DNA from: Halomontanus rarus
GTDB lineage: Archaea; Halobacteriota; Halobacteria; Halobacteriales; Natrialbaceae
Length of the DNA stretch: 64,000 nucleotides
Assembly: GCF_029338335.1 (NCBI RefSeq)
Contig: NZ_CP119796.1
Strand: one strand, 5' to 3'
Shown here: positions 61,325 to 64,000 of the stretch, piece by piece
Layout: each line of letters starts with the position of its first letter
How positions within the stretch are numbered: position 1 is the first letter of the stretch
Notes under the pieces: model-generated
Databases searched by the model: none
What the model saw: only the letters and a program-made list of their open reading frames with translations
Told to the model about the DNA's origin: nothing
Made by a program: the position numbers and the translations under genes

Positions 61325-61704
61325 TCGTCGTCGGCGTCGGCGTCGGCGTTAGTGTCGGTGTCGGTGTCGGCGTCGGCGTTAGTGTCGGTTTCCGCCGCGT
61401 CTTCGCCGGTCGCTTCGGTCCCTCCATCACCCTCGTCTTCCGTTTTCAATCCGTAATAACCGGGTTCGTCGTCGGTTCGGGGCTCTGCGACCACGAGGTC
61501 GTCGGCGTGGACCATGATCCACGGAATCGCCCAGTCGAGCAGGATGTCCTCGGTCTCGCGGTCGAGTTCGGCATCGACGTCGACGCCCTGGAGGAGACGG
61601 GCGATCTCGTAGACGCTGTACATCAGGTCGTCGGCGAGTAGTTCAGCGGGCGTGTAAAAGTCACACGGCGGCAACCGGTCGAATTCGTCTTTCGGGACGG
61701 GCAT
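61321..61704 (-). CDS. haloarchaeal DUF5827-like protein
   Basis: The 127-residue protein begins MPVPKDEFDRLPPCDFYTPA. It is helical in the first 80 residues (LMYSVYEIARLLQGVDVDAE; DWAIPWIMVHADDLV). A tail of alternating Asp, Ala, Thr and Asn follows (DTNADADTDTDTNADADADD), a repeat at the DNA level too. It is translated with the downstream P-loop ATPase. Function is unknown. The family number is from memory. Confidence 0.7.
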   Translation of the reverse strand: MPVPKDEFDRLPPCDFYTPAELLADDLMYSVYEIARLLQGVDVDAELDRETEDILLDWAIPWIMVHADDLVVAEPRTDDEPGYYGLKTEDEGDGGTEATGEDAAETDTNADADTDTDTNADADADDE

Positions 61705-61873
61705 ACGTGTGCGTACCCCGCCGAGTGAAAAAACGCTGTGGATCACGGCGTTCGTACTCGTTCCCGTCCGGGAATCGAACCGACGACGACCAACGGCGAA
61801 ATCGGTGACCGACCGAACCGTGTCGCCACTGCCGTCCTCACACGCAAAAAAACGTCGAGATGAACGACTCAGC

Positions 61874-62476
61874 TTACTCGAAGTGCTCGAGGCACTTCTC
61901 GTACTCTTCGGCGACCGAGTCCCAGTTGACGACGTCGAAGAAGCCGTCGATGAAGCTGCCGCGGTCCGGGCCGTAGTCGTAGTAATACGAGTGCTCCCAG
62001 ACGTCACAGGCCAGGATCGGGTGGGCACCCCACAGCGCGTGGAGGTCGTGACGATCGACCTTGATATTGCGCAGTTGCTTCGCAACGGGGTCGTAGACCA
62101 ACAGCGCCCAGCCACCGGCGGCACCCGCGGCGGCCTTGAACTCGCCTTCCCAGGCTTCGTAGGAACCGAAGTCCTCCTCGATGCGGTCGGCGAGGTCGCC
62201 GTCCGGTTCGCCGCCGCCGTCGGACGACATGTTCTCCCAGAACAGCGTGTGGAGGTAGTGTCCACAGCCGTTGTGGGTGACGTTCTCGAGAGCCGCCGGC
62301 GTCGAATCGAAGTCGCCGGATTCGCGGTTGTCCGCGAGTTCTTCTTCGGCGCTGTTGAGACCGTTGACGTACCCCTGATGGTGGGTATCGTGATGCCAGG
62401 TAACGACCTGTTCTGAGATCGATGGCTCCAGTGCGTCGTAATCGTATGGAAGCGGTGGAAGTTCGTGATCAGTCAT
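61874..62476 (-). CDS. sod: superoxide dismutase, Mn/Fe type
   Basis: The 200-residue enzyme has the N-terminal LPPLPYDYDALEPSISEQVV, first metal ligand in TWHHDTHHQGYVNG, HNGCGHYLHTLFWENMS, and the C-terminal ligands in ILACDVWEHSYYYDYG. It converts superoxide to oxygen and peroxide in the cytosol. A GAGGTG ribosome site lies 8 bases before ATG 62476 (62484-62489 on the opposite strand), so the transcript has a leader, unlike many neighbours. Confidence 0.95.
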   Translation of the reverse strand: MTDHELPPLPYDYDALEPSISEQVVTWHHDTHHQGYVNGLNSAEEELADNRESGDFDSTPAALENVTHNGCGHYLHTLFWENMSSDGGGEPDGDLADRIEEDFGSYEAWEGEFKAAAGAAGGWALLVYDPVAKQLRNIKVDRHDLHALWGAHPILACDVWEHSYYYDYGPDRGSFIDGFFDVVNWDSVAEEYEKCLEHFE

Positions 62477-62687
62477 AGTAACACACCTCTACGTTCCGTA
62501 TCGCTCGCTCACCTGTTAAATTTTGAGGAGTGGAATGCTAGCATCTCGCATAACCGGATGCAGTCTTGACACTTCGAGATTGGGATCACTCCTCACGAGA
62601 AATCACGACGAACCGATTGGTAAAGGTTTCACCACCGGAACGATCGCGCGAAACGTCTCGACGGTCGAAATCTTCGAGGGACGGTAC

Positions 62688-63047
62688 CTACGATACCTCC
62701 TTGTGCTGTGCATGTTCAAGCCATTCCTCGAGTGACGGCTGGCTCCAGTATCGGACCGTCTGACTTCGTGTGTCGTGCTCCAGAACGCCTGCATCTTCGA
62801 GTTTTGGGAGGTGAACGTGTCGTAACGCCGTGATGACGTGACTCTGTGGATCGTCGACCTGACTCTGGTCTTCGAGGGAGACGACGTGAGTTGCGATTTC
62901 GTCGACCGTCGCGACGCCGTCCGTCGACTCGTACAGATAGTACAGTGCGTACCGTCGTCGCTGATCCGCAAGCAAGTCGAACACGAGGTCGAGCGACGGA
63001 GTCTCCGCGACAGGAAGTGTCGGTGTCTTCCGCTCGGTTTCACGCAT
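62688..63047 (-). CDS. winged-helix protein, DUF7344-type
   Basis: The 119-residue protein has the haloarchaeal pattern LVFDLLADQRRRYALYYLYE, then VATVDEIATHVVSLEDQ and ALRHVHLPKLEDAGVLEHD, ending in a strand with RYWSQPSLEEWLE. This small winged helix is present in many copies in haloarchaea, usually as a single-domain regulator. Its targets are unknown. It lies upstream of sod on the same strand, but with a 211-base gap. Confidence 0.85.
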   Translation of the reverse strand: MRETERKTPTLPVAETPSLDLVFDLLADQRRRYALYYLYESTDGVATVDEIATHVVSLEDQSQVDDPQSHVITALRHVHLPKLEDAGVLEHDTRSQTVRYWSQPSLEEWLEHAQHKEVS

Positions 63048-63443
63048 TCGTAGACCACCTACCGTGAGTTACCATTCGAAACCACCAGCGATTCCTACTT
63101 CACCATCGGCATTAGATGTTACGTCTATCTAGAACGATATATGTGTGGAAAACGTCATAGTTGATTCGGAGACTGTATGCTCACGAGATTGTCGAACGGA
63201 CCGTCGGGGAGCGCGTAATCACCGGACGTTGGGACGCACCGGTTCGCACGAGGGCTGTACGATCGACGTAAAAATCGTTCCAGAGAGAACCGTCGTGTCT
63301 GTCACAGGGTGTCGAGAGACCGCCACGACCCATCTCGATTTTCCCCGGTCGTGTCGCAACCACGACCTGATAAGAAATCGATAACTGCGATCGTGTTGAA
63401 AGACGGAAACAGAGCCGATCGAAACACGACCGACGAACGGACG
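63048..63443. other. intergenic region, 396 bases
   Basis: No convincing gene was found. The ORFs of 60-79 codons here have poor composition. An AT-rich stretch with ATATAT near 63137 may be the far promoter of the winged-helix gene. The part next to ndk is ordinary. Confidence 0.5.
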
Positions 63444-63908
63444 TTACTCGTAGAGCCAGCCGTCGTCGTGTTGCTCGTAGTCGGCGAGTTCGTCGTCGTC
63501 GAAGTGAATCGCGATCTCGCGTTCGTTCGCACCGTCGTCTTCGTGGTCGGCCGCGTGAACGACGTTTCGGCCCAGATCGAGCGCGTAGTCGCCGCGGATC
63601 GTACCGGGTGCCGCCTCGAGCGGGTCGGTGTCGCCGATCATCTGGCGGACCTGACGAGTGGCGTCCTGTCCTTCCCAGACCATCGGGACGACCGGACCCG
63701 AAGTGATGAAGTCGACGAGACCGTCGTAAAACGGCTTATCCTCGTGTTCGCTGTAGTGTTCTTCGGCCCGTTCGCGAGGCATAGTTTCGACTTTGATGCC
63801 GACGAGCTTGAGCCCGCGGTCTTCCAGTCGGGAGATTACCTCGCCCACGAGTCCACGCGCGAACGCGTCGGGTTTGACCATCACGAAGGTCCGCTCGTGG
63901 TCGCTCAT
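63444..63908 (-). CDS. ndk: nucleoside diphosphate kinase
   Basis: The 154-residue enzyme has RTFVMVKPDAFARGLVGEVI and VAMVWEG-like VPMVWEGQDATRQVRQMIGD. The active site is ALDLGRNVVHAADHEDDGAN, with the phosphorylated His in the NVVHAADH segment, and EREIAIHF follows. It equalises NTP and dNTP pools. Its ATG overlaps the stop of the upstream gene by 4 bases. In haloarchaea ndk usually follows ribosomal protein genes rps28e and rpl24e. Confidence 0.95.
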   Translation of the reverse strand: MSDHERTFVMVKPDAFARGLVGEVISRLEDRGLKLVGIKVETMPRERAEEHYSEHEDKPFYDGLVDFITSGPVVPMVWEGQDATRQVRQMIGDTDPLEAAPGTIRGDYALDLGRNVVHAADHEDDGANEREIAIHFDDDELADYEQHDDGWLYE

Positions 63909-64000
63909 TCCTCGTCCTCCTCGTCCTCGTCCTGTGGCTCGGTCTCCGCATCGACCTGATCGGACGTCGCAGGTTCCTTGTCGTCGTCGACGTCGGCCTC
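63905..64000 (-). CDS. C-terminal tail of a probable ribosomal protein gene (partial)
   Basis: Only 31 codons before the TGA (63905-63907) are in the window, encoding an acidic tail (EADVDDDKEPATSDQVDAET and on to EDEE). In haloarchaea the gene before ndk is usually rpl24e, whose product often has such an acidic extension. The identity is inferred from position only, because the conserved part lies outside. Confidence 0.5.
   Translation of the reverse strand, partial: EADVDDDKEPATSDQVDAETEPQDEDEEDEE

Noticed and set aside
63145..63384. Possible gene between ndk and the winged-helix gene
   Set aside because: Short frames on both strands lack halophile composition and conserved blocks, and no promoter is placed properly.

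Overview
The window looks like the chromosome of a haloarchaeon. It has high GC, proteins very rich in Asp and Glu, many leaderless genes with a TATA-like box 25-30 bases before the start codon, Tat-type signal peptides, and families found mainly in halophilic archaea (HalOD1, UPF0179, short winged-helix proteins). Core archaeal genes (proteasome alpha, SBDS, two RNase P proteins, Ndk) mark it as chromosomal. A Natrialbaceae-like source (Haloterrigena/Natrinema/Natronorubrum type) is a guess from general style only.

Layout. 1-2.1 kb: end of GTP cyclohydrolase III, a CBS/zinc-ribbon protein and a GNAT acetyltransferase. 2.15-6.0 kb: tRNA-Thr followed by a decayed integrated element with an MCM tail fragment, a twice-frameshifted winged-helix gene, a frameshifted zinc protein, several tiny ORFs, an AT-rich Tat-exported protein and a HalOD1 protein. 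6-14.4 kb: an RNase H-like nuclease, a membrane-anchored acidic protein, a RecA-like-fold protein under a palindromic promoter, a thiolase/DUF35 pair, HflX and a FUN14 protein. 14.4-18.1 kb: minus-strand housekeeping cluster rnp3, methyltransferase, rnp2, psmA, sbds. 18.1-27.5 kb: aldo/keto reductase, an ABC-2 exporter whose large permease is fused to a PrsW-like glutamic protease domain, an FAD oxidoreductase divergent from an HxlR regulator, UPF0179 and a small DUF protein.

28.0-35.7 kb holds the most striking unit: four overlapping or abutting genes encoding two different PrkA-type AAA kinases, a YeaH/YhbH VWA-like protein and SpoVR. This is the archaeal form of the bacterial stress/sporulation operon, with the kinase duplicated and diverged. 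35.8-37.7 kb has IS200/IS605-type end remnants, a tiny membrane protein and a HEAT-repeat protein.

37.8-52 kb is metabolic: YjbQ, a glycerophosphodiesterase, an SDR, an NSS transporter divergent from a complete branched-chain amino-acid ABC operon (livHMGF, with its binding protein on the opposite strand), then a propionyl/acetyl-CoA carboxylase locus (pccB, pccX, pccA). Uptake of branched-chain amino acids beside a carboxylase for their propionyl-CoA product is a sensible pairing. An 11-bp tandem repeat with 11 full copies follows pccA. 52-64 kb: pheA, an Rnl2-like RNA ligase, aroE, a GH105 hydrolase, a response regulator, tRNA-Glu, a membrane-tethered winged-helix protein, an MBL-fold hydrolase, a P-loop ATPase pair, Mn/Fe superoxide dismutase, a winged-helix protein, ndk and the tail of a probable ribosomal protein gene.

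DUF numbers are given from memory of family appearance, not from a search.
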